A stretch of DNA of 64,000 nucleotides, taken from Druceiella hillmani. Its lineage: Eukaryota; Arthropoda; Insecta; Lepidoptera; Hepialidae. Of the stretch, positions 50,659 to 63,420 are shown in pieces (the stretch's first letter is position 1; each line of letters starts with the position of its first letter). Both the position numbers and the translations under genes were made by a program. The stretch covers positions 10,503,501-10,567,500 of the forward strand of contig JAYKKI010000023.1 of the NCBI GenBank assembly GCA_039881145.1, in the 5' to 3' direction. Below the pieces are notes generated by a model. The model saw only the letters and a list, made by a program, of their open reading frames with translations, made no database searches and was not told where the DNA came from.

Positions 50659-51876
50659 GGTAATTTAATAAATGTTTAATAAATGTTAAATAAGGTAAAA
50701 AAATGTTTTTTTAATTATCTAAATTAAATTACCCTTATCTAAGGGTAATTTAAGTTTTTATCTGATTGTACCTTAAAACACGTATCACTTAGAAATTTAA
50801 ATTTGATAAAGGAACAAATCTGGTTTAGCGAAAATGCTAATCATACTTTTTTTGGTTTAAATGAAAGAATAAAATAAAAAACGAAATACCTGCAAATTTT
50901 AGGGTTCGGTTGCAATTATTTTATTAAAAAAAGTTATTTGAAAAAAGCCCCGATACAAAAGGGCGGTTTTCGAAGAGATTAAGTTATAAGTTTCCGACTT
51001 AATTTTAAGTAGACATTAATACACGGTATTATGAACCAATCTTTTTTTGTGTAATTTTTTTAAAAATCTAAAAAAAATTAGGTACTAACATCTGTTTAGA
51101 ATCTTCAGTTAAAATTATTTCGATTAACTTGAATCATCAATCTAAAAAAAATTAGACAGTCGCGGAACCATATTTTAAGCGTGTTTCGACACGTATTTGA
51201 CTGGTTTTTAATTTTAACATTTAACTCATACCGATATTCCATATGTTAGGTCCTTCTTCATTATAATAAATTTTATATTTATGTTTATATAATAATACTC
51301 CAGCTACTCATAGTATTCTTTAATTTTTTTGTTAAGTTTGATTAATATTATTCTTTGTTCGAAAGTAGCAACATTATTTTATAGACAATATTATGCCGTA
51401 GTCAGAAATGTCCATATATTACCATTGAACAAATCCATTAAGTACAAGTTACACTGACGCTCTGAGATATACTAAATGGTTAAATGAATGTTGTACCCGA
51501 CATACCTCTCACTAATACAATGGCTTACATACTTACGGTTACTAATCGATGTAACCTCTTCGGTCAATAAGTAGCGTGCCATCTATACAAGCCCAAGTAG
51601 ATTACATGCAATATATCAACAAAGAGAGTACAAAGAAGTGATGTAATACAAAAATAATCATTGTGGAGGTTCTGGTAAGACAAATGTTACATAAATGGTT
51701 TGTATTAGATACATTAATAATTACGTATGGAGGAATGTAGTTTTCTTTATAAATAATGAAACAAAAAAAACAGGTCATTTGCTTTGAGGAATATTCCATA
51801 AAGTAGCGTTCCGTAGTTGCCTCTACCTCTTAAAATCTTTGATACAAATTAATCGAAATTATTTTGGCTGAAAATT

Positions 51877-52365
51877 CTAATTTCGAATTTTAATTAGAAT
51901 TTCCAATTAAGATTGAATGTGATTCGATCGATTGAATGTGAATGTGATCGATGATAAATATGGATAATTCAAAAATTAAATGAGGTGATTCGATTGAATG
52001 TAAATGTGATCGATGATAAATATGAATAATTCAAAAATTAAAAGAATTATCCATATTTATAATTGTTTCATAGTTTGAGAATTCACAAATGAAAAATTAT
52101 AGAGAGAAGGCTGGCATCCCACTACAAAGCTTGTATTATGTAAACGGAGCTTAAAAATGTAAAATGACGAAAAGGAACTTAAAAATGTAAATCGAAAATT
52201 TATTTTGTAATCTTTTGCTAATTTCTAATTCACGTGCATACGTCTAAGACTGTAGAAACTGTGAGTCACAATAGATAGACGAACGGACAAAACGAAATTA
52301 AAATGAGTTTATGTTCGCCGATGGAAATCTTAAAAGTATAATATTACGGTTTCTAAAATTGATTT
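51877..52365. mobile_element. Right arm of large inverted repeat, with internal duplication
   Basis: This is the reverse complement of 49386-49776, longer because a segment of about 63 bp (GTGATCGATGATAAATATG core) is duplicated in tandem at about 51931-52045. The two arms could be the ends of a 3 kb non-autonomous foldback-type transposon, or two copies of one dispersed repeat inserted head to head. Confidence 0.65.
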
Positions 52366-53627
52366 AGTCAGGGGAACGAATCACGGCTACGGATAAACTG
52401 TGTTGAGAAAAAAATATTCACACTGTTATGGGTAAATTCATCTGATAAAAATATTCATCTGATAAAAACTTGATTAAAGTAATTGGTAAAATTGAAATAT
52501 ATAAATATTTTATAAATTTAATGAATTTACAATGATAAAAAAATAAAAATTACCTCGCCCTTTTATCTTAAAAGATAATTATCGTAAAGGTGTAAAAAAG
52601 CGAATAGGTAGATAACATCATTACTGTAGGATGTTATTGGTTTATTTGTTATAATTAATACATTTATTTTATTTAATTACAACTAAAGTAGTGACGGCAG
52701 AAATCAATGTTTAATTTATTATATATTTTGAAGAAAATATAGTTTATTTGACTTCCTTATGTTGAAAAACATAAGCAAAGTTATAATAATTTTTGCGATA
52801 ATTTAACTATTGAAAAAATGATTATAACGTTAAATTCTGTAAAAATACAAATATAAACAAATAAATATCCTTGAGAAAAATATAATAAAATCATTCCAAG
52901 TGCATCTTATTTTCCTTCCTCGCGCTTTTCCTCTTTCCTCCCGACAGGTCAAGGCCATGTATAGGCCTTTTTTGTAACAGTCATTATTAAATATATTTCA
53001 TTCTTAACATATTTGATTAAGAAAACTATTGCCAAATTAATTATAAACTTTCTGAGCTCATCTAGGCAATTGTTGCTTATATTTCATAGCTACAGTTGAT
53101 TACAAGAGGCTGTTCTTGTAACAATAAGTCCGCTGTATGTACATTTATATTGTATTAAGGACGAAATAAATAAATAAGTAATCGTCCGATCGAAAACTAT
53201 GTAAGTACTTATTGCGGTACCGGTAGTTGCAGTATGCATTATTATGCAGGGCATGTGCATAGCTGGAAGTAAATAGTGAGCGAACGGAATTTATCTCGAG
53301 GAATTAATTCTTCTTTAAACGGGCGTGTAATATAAATTACAAATTGCAATTTATTACCTTATTTGAGCTTTGTGACAGGTTTATACATAATGTCGGTGCG
53401 TGCGCCTTCTGGTTACGCTCGTAACTTCTTGGCTTGTTAGACGACTTTGTTAAATTCATACATCTTGTATTCGTCGGAAAGTGTTCTTTATTAGTTCTTA
53501 TTATTCCCACGACTTAACGAGAGAATGCCTACAAGATATACTTATTTATGTAAAATAAAAATTAATTATAAACATTGCATTGTCGACTTTAACGGGTGAT
53601 CATAACCTTCTTCATAAAACACTTGAG

Positions 53628-53842
53628 ATGAATCTTGTAACATAATTTTTGTAAATCATCTGTAATGCATAATCCAGAATTCCAGAGTTAAGTACGAATT
53701 CGAAGAACTGACCATGGGTCAGGAAGTACGTGGGCAGAGAATGAATTCCGCAATCGAGTACGGGTTCGGATATATGAGAAGAAGTCAGGAAGTGCGTGTA
53801 TGGGGAGTGAATTCCGTAACAGAGTACGTGTTCGTCAAATTG
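53628..53842. repeat. Tandem repeat, 66 bp unit, about three copies
   Basis: GTCAGGAAGT(A/G)CGTG and GAATTCCG(C/T)AA recur at 66-base spacing (53718 and 53784), with a weaker copy before them. Because 66 is a multiple of three, both strands stay open and show 22-residue repeats, but they match no protein I know. Confidence 0.75.
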
Positions 53843-53974
53843 TGTATGCTCAGTACGTGGGCGCATAAGGATTATCGCAGATTTCCAGCAGTTCTAGGAA
53901 AAAAGAATTATATAACTTTATATTTTCCTGCATGTTTTGCGTGTAATTTTCTCGCGAGGAAACTGCCGATAGGC

Positions 53975-54369
53975 AAAGTCTGCCATGTTAACATATTCTA
54001 TTTATACACTGACGTGTTTGCTTCGTTATAAAGGACTTATCTGAGATGAGTAGTAGGGACTGAAATATGTTTATCATTGTGAATCTTTTTTATTGTTATT
54101 ACTGGATTATTAAGACGCCAGGGAATAGAAGATCGTTTAATAGTTTGTCCGTTTCGGTCAGTTCAGTTTTAAAAAGTCTGCCGTGTTTACATATTCCATT
54201 TATACACTGAGGTGTTTGCATCCTTATAAAGGACTTATCTGAGATGAATAGTAGGGACTGAAATATGTTTATTATTGTGAATCTTCCTTATTATTATTAC
54301 TGGATCATTAAGAGGCCAGGGAATAGAAGATGTATAATAATAGTTTGTACGTTTCGGTCAGTTCAGATA
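53975..54369. repeat. Tandem duplication, 198 bp unit, two copies
   Basis: AAGTCTGCC(A/G)TGTT through GTTTCGGTCAGTTCAG is present twice (from 53976 and 54174), about 92% identical by eye, including TAAAGGACTTATCTGAGATG in both. Confidence 0.93.
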
Positions 54370-56079
54370 TAAAAGTACATACTTCGGAACACACATTTTT
54401 TAATGCAAATGTTTCATAAATGCTTTCTTAAAATGTACTTTGGGTATATGTAGGTATGTTAAGGTGAGTGTCAACATAATTCTGCGCAAACTGTGTTTAT
54501 GTAGTTATTTTTTATGTAAATTCTGATATTCAGTTTCTCTTTATGTGAATATTTATTTCAAAGTTTTCCGATGTCACTCAATATTTAACGAGTTTGTAAT
54601 ATATTTTTCCATTTAACAGATCGTATATCAATAATATATTATTATCCACTAATCGAGGTTACTTTATTCTAAGCGATTTTAATCCACAAAACTGCATAAA
54701 TGCAAGAATTCTAAAAGCAAGCAAATTTAAATCCAACATTTTTTTATAGTTTTTTTATTCGCGTTACGTTCGATATTTAATACTTTACGATCAAAAATAA
54801 CATATTTGATCATAATGTTACTTTCTGTGGCCATCAATTATTATTGAAAGCCAGTTACGTTCACGCGCACCCGCTTATCATCGTGAGGGTTCGACCCTAT
54901 ACTTATTTTCTCCCTAGGGGTATATTCCGCGGGGTGTAAAGACGTTATTATAGACTATTGCTTATCAAACATATTTTACTTAACCATTCAGCAAATAAAA
55001 AAAATATTACTAGTGTCTAGAAGTTAGTCTATTACTCCGTAACATTTTGTCAACGTCTTATAACAATTTGCAACGCGTAAGTCACGATTCAGTCGTTGAC
55101 TTCGTCGATTTGAAATTCGAAGAATATAACGTTATTTATAGAACATCAGAAGGTTTCGTTAGCAGAATTTAGTTACAGTAAATATTACTTCGTTGTGGGC
55201 GGTTATTCCCGGGAGTAATGTAAAAGTTAAATCTCGATTTTGATAGACCTATTCGTTAGCTGTTGTTTGTACGAGTAAATTAGTGTACATTATTATATAT
55301 GTGTCATTGACACAAGTGCCAGATTGCGCTTCATCAGTATGATCTTAACAAATTCGTTTTGCGATTAAACATATTGATAGTTTCCGGCAAAAGTTCATAT
55401 AATTGGGGCCAGCTGCTACAATAAAAAAACAATATATATAATTGAAAATATATAATTAAAAATTGGAAAATAAAAATATATACCCCTTAAAAGTTTCATT
55501 TAATCGTCACTTAGACAAATGACAACTCTTATTTTTTTATGAAAGGATTATTTTTCATAATAGTCTGTTAATACTATTTCTACGAAATTGTTTGAATCAA
55601 CAAGGTGAAACAAAGTACAGATTATATTTCTTTGTATTCTCCATACTAATCCACGAAACTCGCAGAATTGACAGGATCCTCGGAAAAAACCATATAAACC
55701 CGGAAAAGGGTTAAAAATACATATATTTTGACAACATAGAATTAATCTATTGACATTTATTCTGTAAATAAACAGTTAATTGATCACTGTTTTTTTTCCT
55801 GCCAGGTGGCGCATCGTCGACACTACCTCTATGGAAAAACGTCAATTACATACGTCAACGACTGTTTCGTAGATTAGTTTTTATACAATTTCATTAACAA
55901 CATGCCCCTCTGTGCTATTTCTACTTGCAAAAAAATGGGGTACTTCGCAGAAATACAAAAAAAGTTAATGTTGGTTGACAGAATTTTGACTGACAGTGGC
56001 CGTGTCACCTCAGTCGCCGTATACAATAATTTTGCGTGACCAACTCCATTAACTTAGGCAATGGCTATAAATTTAAAAA

Positions 56080-56405
56080 AAGTAATCGATATTGATATTT
56101 GTTGTAATCGTTTCTAAAAATTTATTATGTAATTTATTCGATTTTTATTGTTATTTCTACTTATTATTAAAAAAATTTTATATATTAAAAATATGATGTA
56201 TGCGCGTTTATGAAGATATTTTTTTTTGTGTTGTTTGTGGTTACAAATTTTATATTATTTTTATTTTCTCCTTATTGTCAATCGCTGAGTCATTTGTATA
56301 TTCCAAAAAACACCAGCTTTTTTTAAAAATTATATTCTTTTTCTGCAACGCCAAGCCATTTTGGCCATACTCCTTTACATATTTACGCGCTTTTATTTAC
56401 AATAT
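56080..56405 (+). mobile_element. Dispersed repeat, family D, single-copy form
   Basis: AATCGATATTGATATTTGTT through TTTCTAAAAATTTATTATG is followed by the ATATGATGTATGCGCGTTTA block. The same order recurs at 57.8-58.7 kb, where the first part is tandemly amplified. The 71-codon frame inside is AT-rich chance sequence. Confidence 0.5.
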
Positions 56406-56589
56406 GCTAGCTTAAATGCTGTTAATCATGATGCACTGTTTCAATTTATTAACGACTTTTAAAATTGTAATTAAATTTCTGTTATTTTTTTTATACATGG
56501 TTATTGTACGAATAGTGTTTAGTTGTCGTTGTTGTCTAGTGGCACTTGAACCATGATCCGTGAACCATGTTGAATTGGATTTATACTAT

Positions 56590-56722
56590 GTTTAAATCCA
56601 ACTCAGAACTAAAGAGTAGTAAAATATTATATTGAATAATATTATATATTATGTGTAGTATAATATTATTTTGTATAGTATTGTATATTATGAGGAGTAT
56701 AATATTATATTAATGTAACTTT
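56590..56722. repeat. AT-rich degenerate tandem repeat
   Basis: AGTATAATATTAT-like words repeat about every 30-45 bases, just before the family C element at 56.74 kb. Confidence 0.6.
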
Positions 56723-56739
56723 GAACGTGAAATGTCATT

Positions 56740-57165
56740 TGTATATGTCTGTCTGAACGGCTATTGAGTTGATCTTGAATCAAATCTTGGGGTATTCAAA
56801 CAGTATATTTGCAGATTTTGCCTACGCCTTACTCGTAACGTACTGTACCTAATTGTAAGAAAATTTGAAGAGAATTATGTTCAGGATTCAAATTTAAATG
56901 CAGAGTATATTTTTTGTGCCTATACAATATTCATCTAAGGGGCTTAAAAGTCAATTATCACCCAATAAGAACCGACAGTGTGCAGCTGATGAATTAAAAT
57001 TGTCGAGATTGTCACAGTAATTCAGCTTAAAGTTCGAGCTGAAATCTAAGTTACTTTTATCTCGGGCGAAGCAACTTTTGAGACATAAATATTATTACTG
57101 GAGAAAGCCTTTGCCGCAAAAACTAAAAATAAACGTGACCGAAGTCGCGGGCAAAAGCTAGTTTT
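56740..57165 (+). mobile_element. Lepidopteran-type dispersed repeat, family C
   Basis: It begins near TATGTCTGTCTGAACGGCTA and ends with GAAGTCGCGGGCAAAAGCTA, a tail I recognise as very common in lepidopteran repeats. The inner block (GAGACATAAATATTATTACT, then AGAAAGCC) is shared with 48.70-48.78 kb. There is no coding capacity. Its class (SINE-like, or the 3' end of another element) is not decided. Confidence 0.6.
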
Positions 57166-57799
57166 AAATCAATCTCTAGATTTTCAAATCACTTTTTTGG
57201 TTTTATACCACAGTGTCATATTCGTTGGACATTAACCTACGAAGTTAGGAATTTTATATTGGCTAAACTGTCTATAGGTAAACCAGTATTCGCCATCTGG
57301 GGTTGACTTTTATGTGATCCTGGTGCTTAAGGAAATGGTCGCTAACCATACATGTTTTAACGGGATATTCGATTGATAAAAATAAGAGAAATCTATGACG
57401 GAAACTAAATCGACACCAAGTTCCCTCGACGCTTAAAACCAGAAATAAATAATTGTCCACCGAACAATACTACCGTACTCCTTGTAACGACCCCCCTCAT
57501 CGAGCACCGTCGTCTACAGTTAACGGTAAATTTCTTTAATTTCTCGAAGGAAATGCAATAAACGCATAATGCATACCTACGCACGTCGCACGTCCGCTCT
57601 CACAATGCACGACTTCATTACGCGTTTGCCCCTTGACGTGAAACTGCCGAGCTGGAGGGGCCGCGTCGCGTCGTGGGGACGTCTGAAGGAGAAAGCTTCA
57701 ATAGACCAACTGCCACATGCCGATGAACTTACCCCGCTAAATGGGAAGTGGAATCATGGCTTGATTACGCATGCTCGCGACTAACGAAAATGTAAATAA

Positions 57800-58478
57800 A
57801 TGTCTCCAAATCAAATATGCGATCGATATTAATTAATTACTTTTGCAGTTGTTTCTAAAAATATTAGCTATTTGGTTAGATTTTAAATATTAGCTATTTG
57901 GTTAAATTAATTTAGGGAATGTCTACAAATCAAATATGCGATCGATATTAATTAATTACTTTTGCAGTTGTTTCTAAAAATATTAGCTATTTGGTTAGAT
58001 TTTAAATATTAGCTATTTGGTTAAATTAATTTAGGGAATGTCTCCAAATCAAATATGCGATCGACATTAATTACTTTTGCAGTTGTTTCTAAAAATATTA
58101 GCTATTTGGTTAGATTTTAAATATTAGCTATTTGGTTAAACTAATTTAGGGAATGTCTCCAAATCAAATATGCGATCGATATTAATTAATTACTTTTGCA
58201 GTTGTTTCTAAAAATATTAGCTATTTGGTTAGATTTTAAATATTAGCTATGTGGTTAAATTAATTTAGGGAATCTCTCCAAATCAATTATGCGATCGATA
58301 TTAATTAAATACTTTTGCAGTTGTTTCTAAAAATATTAGCTATTTGGTTAGATTTTAAATATTAGCTATTTGGTTAAATTAATTTAGGGAATGTCTACAA
58401 ATCCAATATGCGATCGACATTAATTAATTACTTTTGCAGTTGTTTCTAAAATATTAGCTATTTGGTTAGATTTTAATT
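57800..58478. repeat. Minisatellite, about 119 bp unit, six copies
   Basis: Units begin TGTCTCCAAATCAAATATGC at 57801, 57920, 58039, 58154, 58273 and 58392, the last cut short. One unit lost four bases (115 bp). Each unit has an inner duplication of TATTAGCTATTTGGTTA. Divergence is low, so expansion is recent. Confidence 0.9.
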
Positions 58479-58479
58479 T

Positions 58480-58760
58480 TTTATTAATAAGTCTTTATAT
58501 TATAAAAATATGAAATATGCGCTTTTATGAAAATATAATTTTTGTTTTGTTTTATGATTACAAAATTTATTTTAGTCTTTGTTATTTCCTGATTATCATA
58601 GCTGAATTGTTTGCGTTTGTATATTCTAAAAATATATCACCTTTTTAAAAATATATTCCATTTCTGTAACACTTGGTCCATTTTTGCCGGTCTCCTTTGC
58701 AAGTTTCAATGGACATAATCTCTGTATATTATTTCTCAAAGGTGTTTATTTTGTAAACAA
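58480..58760 (+). mobile_element. Dispersed repeat, family D, part downstream of satellite
   Basis: ATATGAAATATGCGCTTTTA through CTTGGTCCATTTTTGCCGGT aligns with 56180-56390. It directly follows the 119 bp array, so array and tail together form one element. Confidence 0.5.
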
Positions 58761-59039
58761 CGCCATCTGTTGACAATACATTTAGTTAAATATTATATAC
58801 TTTTACCCTCACTTAATTATTTTAGATATTGTTAAATATTTATAACGCACGAAAGTTCATTTTCGCAATAATTTATGACACAATAATTTCAATTGAAACG
58901 AGTCACAGTATGATGCACGGGCCTGCTGATGTACAAATTGTTTAAATAAATAAAATAATTTTCAATTACTTATTTTGACATTATAATTACCATTCGGTGA
59001 CTTGCGAATTACTCGCACGGGTCAACTACTATTTATTAA

Positions 59040-59590
59040 ATCTCTACCAAAAGCTCTAACTAACTTATTTGCAATTCTCTACCAAAGCTCTACGGAACTT
59101 GCACTACGAGGGTTCCGTACATATTTAGGCATATACATTTAATGATACATAATATTCTTATTAAACTATTTACAAAATTTTAATTTTTTAGAACGAAAAT
59201 ATATTGCCTACTATATCTTTCACAGGCGCATTTAAAAAAAAATATTTGATATAAATACAAATTAACGATTTTTAGAATTTTCCTTTTATTTGTGCCATGA
59301 AACCTTGCTTTTTGCCAAACCTCATGATTATAGGTCAACGGGAAGTAGGTTTTGATTTATTTGTGAGTGTCAAAATATGCGGCATAAATGCCGTATTTTT
59401 TATTGCTGTGACTTAGATGCGTGATTTTTTTACAGCTACAAGGAGTCGTAGACCTAAGTATTTGATATGAATTTCAACTCGATACTTCCACGCGTTCCTG
59501 AGAAAAATGGTCTTAACAGACAGGCGGACAACGAAGTGATGCTATAAGGGATCCTTTTTTCCTTTTGAGATACGAAACTCTGAAAAATGG
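59040..59590 (+). mobile_element. Lepidopteran-type dispersed repeat, family B
   Basis: It contains the order TTGTGAGTGTCAAAATATGC, GACCTAAGTATTTGATATGA, CACGCGTTCCTGAGAAAAA, a GACAGGCGGACAAC run, and an end of GTGATGCTATAAGGGATCC then CCTTTTGAGATACGAAACTC. I recall this layout as a common moth/butterfly repeat with a TTCCG...CGGAAC end, but cannot give its class. Confidence 0.55.
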
Positions 59591-59648
59591 CTCCACTCAC
59601 TGCCACTTCGCACTCGTCGTCTTGAAATAATTTTAATACGATTTTCGA

Positions 59649-59870
59649 TTATTGAATATATTTGGCGTTAATTTTGTAGAAATTCATTATTCACAATTAA
59701 ATGAAACTACGTGATGTAGTATTATTTCTACTTTCTTTCAGTTCTTTGCCACGACCTAGGTTTCGTTGTATTACAACATCTTCAGTTGGGCAAGATAAGA
59801 CAAGATCTTTGCTAATAGCCCACCTGAAGATGTTGTAATACAACAAAACCTACGTCGTGGTAAAGAACTT
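59649..59870. mobile_element. Hairpin MITE, family A, right arm truncated
   Basis: It has the same left flank (TTGAATATATTTGGCGTTAA) and left arm as the copy at 63.6 kb, a short loop, and a right arm that stops after GGTAAAGAACTTAGG. The last 45 or so bases of the right arm are missing and are followed by unrelated sequence. Confidence 0.75.
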
Positions 59871-60159
59871 AGGTTTCCACAACCCTTTAGTTTTCCACAA
59901 CTTTTGCGTAGGGTTTTACAACCCCCTATTTTTTTCAAAAAAGTGTTGAGCGGTTTCGGAAATAATGGGGTGTGGGGGCGGAGGTACATATTTTTTTCAT
60001 ATTTTAATTATCTCTCTAAAGATATACTACCTAAAATTATGAATAGAATATTTTAAGGCTCTTAGTATAAAACTTTCAAACGATACTGTCACGATATGAA
60101 ACTAAAAAATGCTTTTCGTTTAATTAATTTTCCGCTCTCACATATCCACGTAAATATGC

Positions 60160-60345
60160 TCAGTGTAAGCTATTGAGATATATGTCACTTATTACTTTTT
60201 ATTACTATGCCTGATTTCAAGTTGCTGAGAAATTTCTGAGATTGGTTTCTGAAAAAATCGGCTGTGACAAACAGACAAACAGACACGTGAGTGATCTTAT
60301 AAGCGTTCCGTTTTTGCCTTTTGGAGTACGGAACCATAAAAATAT
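60160..60345 (+). mobile_element. Dispersed repeat, family B, 3' end fragment
   Basis: It ends with GGCTGTGACAAACAGACAAA, GTGATCTTATAAGCGTTCCG and CTTTTGGAGTACGGAACC, matching the end of the copy at 59.0-59.6 kb. The terminal GTTCCGT/ACGGAAC words are an imperfect inverted pair. Confidence 0.55.
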
Positions 60346-60589
60346 CTGATCCTCGCATTATTTTGAACCTGTTTCAAAACGATTACGCTGCTACATGATC
60401 ATACGCTAATCCATACCAACTGTTTACTTTGAAACTTCCTACTTATCCTTTAATAAAATTCATAAACGAGATTCAACCAAAATGTTAGTCCAAAAATATT
60501 CAAACATAATATTATTCGAGGCCAGCGTAAAACACGCCTAAATCTAACATGACGCCTCCGGCTCATAGATTACCCACATCTCAGGGTCT

Positions 60590-60830
60590 ACCATTTATCT
60601 CGCCATAACCATTTCTTCTCCTTTCTCTCACTTCTATCTCGCTCGCCGACAAATTAGATCCACGCAGCACGCCCGCGCCGCGCCATAAATCTAATTCGTA
60701 CAGGCGCCGTCATAAATTCATTGGGTATTCCGCGCCGCTATGCCACGCGACGAGCAGATATTCATTTGAGTGTACGAGCGGCTTCTGACGTCGTCGACTA
60801 CGCTGAGGTTTAAAGGTGAACCGGCATCCA
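60590..60830. promoter_or_regulatory. CpG-rich islet with repeated CATAAAT words
   Basis: The cores GCCCGCGCCGCGCCATAAAT and GCGCCGTCATAAAT lie about 30 bases apart, so two C(C/T)CATAAAT-like words sit in GC-rich context. CATAAA resembles Abd-B/Caudal-type homeodomain sites. It lies about 13.5 kb upstream of tay, so it may be a distal enhancer. Confidence 0.25.
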
Positions 60831-61404
60831 CGTGTAAAAACCTGGCACATGCTTATCGATTTATTCCTCAATATAAATATATTGTTTGACTGACGTAAGG
60901 ATATGATCTGGAAAACTAAACTTTAGGCTTAGACCCTAACAATGTTGCGTTAACAAATGACAAATTTATTTAATAGTAAGTTGAAATCAGTCACGGTTTT
61001 GTTATTTTCAGAGTTAAATAGTAAATAAACGATTTTTATTAAGCTCGTTTTTTATTGCCTTGATTTCCTGTCATACAAATATATTCTGGACCATAGAAAG
61101 AAGGAAATGGATATGTTGTATATTTGAGATTATAATTTAGTATCCTAACACGTATTTAATTTTGGAAATTTGTATTTAAACATTCGTTGTTGTCTTGACG
61201 AACTATGAGATCGATGACAATATTAATATTAAATCATTGAATCGGCGGAACAAACGTCTTAAATAAATTATTTCTTTGAAATCGATTAGTAATTTGGTAA
61301 AAATGTACTAGATTATCTAATTACCTTTTTAATTTAATAGTTTTTTTCATTTGAAATTTGAATCAAAAACGACGTTGAACGTAATTTTACATTACTAGTT
61401 AAAG

Positions 61405-61640
61405 TGGTTCTGCTTTTAGGGTTCAGTAACTCAAAGGGGAAAATGGCTGGCTCCCTTATAAGATCATTCACGTGTATATCTGTCGGTCACAGCCGTTTTT
61501 CTTAGAAATGGTTGGACGCAAAAATTTTAAACTCGCATACTAATAAAACATATTAACTCGCACATCTATCAATAGTTAATACTTAATGTGGAAATTTTAT
61601 GGAGGGAAATTAAATACATAATTTTTGTATTAAATCATGT
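61405..61640 (-). mobile_element. Dispersed repeat, family B, opposite orientation
   Basis: On the minus strand it reads AAAACGGCTGTGACCGACAG then GTGAATGATCTTATAAGGGA, the same end module as the 60.2 kb copy. It is degraded, and its terminus is near 61412. Confidence 0.5.
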
Positions 61641-61819
61641 ATACGGCGTCAAAATCCAATTTCTCAGAAGGGTGTAAAAATTTTATTGAATCTACGCTTT
61701 TACATAATCTATTAACCGTAAAAATCAATGGAAAAAAACAACAATGAAAGTAAAATTACAAAAGAGTACACGTGAAAAAAAAATATAAATATTGACATTA
61801 AGGAAAGTGGGTAAGATGG

Positions 61820-61822
<3 letters not shown>

Positions 61823-61886
<64 letters not shown>
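61823..61886. repeat. TA microsatellite
   Basis: An uninterrupted (TA) tract of about 32 units, the longest pure tract in the window. Confidence 0.97.
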
Positions 61887-61887
<1 letters not shown>

Positions 61888-62530
61888 GTTTATGTTTACT
61901 ACTGTGCTGCCGTAATGAACATAATTCCGTAAATTACGTGTCTGTTCCTTGATGATATTCAATGAAAATAAAGTTAAAAAATATATTAATTATCTCTATA
62001 TTTAGTTCTTCCGCGTTCTTTTTTCTCAAATGTTTCTACACAGTGATTTAGTTTCCATTGATATACGAAAATAATGCTTAAACGTCTATAAAAACTAGAA
62101 CTAAGAAAAAAAACCTTTAGAACTCGAGACATGCTAGAGAGTAATATTTTTTTTTATCTCACCCATGACGATTTCACAGAAGTACCGTTGACTCGTATCA
62201 ATACCGACAAAAAGAGATTGAACCATGAGTGCGGCAAAAGGACGGAGTTAAATTGATTGCAGCGGAAATGAGATCGTGTGGTATGAAAATAATTGGTAAT
62301 AAAATAACTATAAGATTGTTGAGTAGAAGAAAGGAAGATTGAGGGGATAAAAAATTTAAATTATCATTATAATCAAGAGCATGCCACTGTTTTTTATGTC
62401 ATGGCTACAAATAATGCTGAGTAAAGAAATTGAAGTTCAGAAGTTAATGGAATGGCATATTTGAGGTATAATACACAATGTGCAATAAAAAAATAAAATA
62501 TGTATATATACATAAGTGTGTTTGTGTATG

Positions 62531-62653
<123 letters not shown>

Positions 62654-62899
62654 TGTGGCACTCACGAATCGAAATATCCATACAGACAAATGTCAACTAA
62701 TATGAATATTTATCACTATTTATTTATGTTCTTAAACAAAATTCCACTTTAAAACAATAACAAAAAAATTGTATCTTAAACTTTTGGACATTCAAACACC
62801 GTTGGTAGATTTTAGTTATTTATTTATTTTCAATTTAATAAATGACAATTTCTCCTCCTTTCTCTTATTTTTAGATAATAATTTGTATCGTCTTCTTCA

Positions 62900-63420
62900 A
62901 TTGATAGATGATTTGCGTTTTTTTGGTGTTTTCATGCAAATATTTACAAATGCGAATATCTATTTCATATATTTGATTATTTTATTCAAATAATTTACAA
63001 TTAATTGGAATGTCAATAATCTGGAAAAACTAATTTGTGTTCCTGAACAAACATGCATTAAAGGACTACCATTTGTATTCACAGTTAGAAGAGTTGTTTT
63101 TTTGAGTGTTTTCTTGTAAAAATTTGCAAATTGAAATTCGAATATGTATTCTATATATTTGAATTTGAATAATTTGCAATTAATTGGAATGACAGTAAAT
63201 TGAAAAAACTAATTTGTATTCCTAAACGAACCTTTATTAAAGGACCATAATTTTTATCCACAGTTAGAAGAGCTGTTTTTTGGGTGTTTTCATGAAAAAT
63301 ACGCAAATTGAAATTCGGATATCTATTTTATTCGAATAATGTACAATACATTGGAATGTCAATAACTTTGAAAAACCAATTTGTATTCCTTAACAAATTT
63401 TTATTGAACTGCACTTATTA
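62900..63420. repeat. Tandem repeat, about 179 bp unit, three diverged copies
   Basis: GGTGTTTTCATG-like words recur at 62925, 63105 and 63283. Each is followed by AAATTGAAATTCGAATAT, AATTGGAATG and CTAATTTGTATTCCT. Older than the other arrays, judging by divergence. Confidence 0.88.

Noticed and set aside
54880..54896. GGTTCGACC, resembling a tRNA T-loop
   Set aside because: The T-stem does not pair beyond two bases and no acceptor, D or anticodon stem can be found around it.
57569..57784. 71-codon plus-strand frame next to the 119 bp satellite
   Set aside because: It is GC-richer than the neighbours, but no family motif, start context or splice site supports it.
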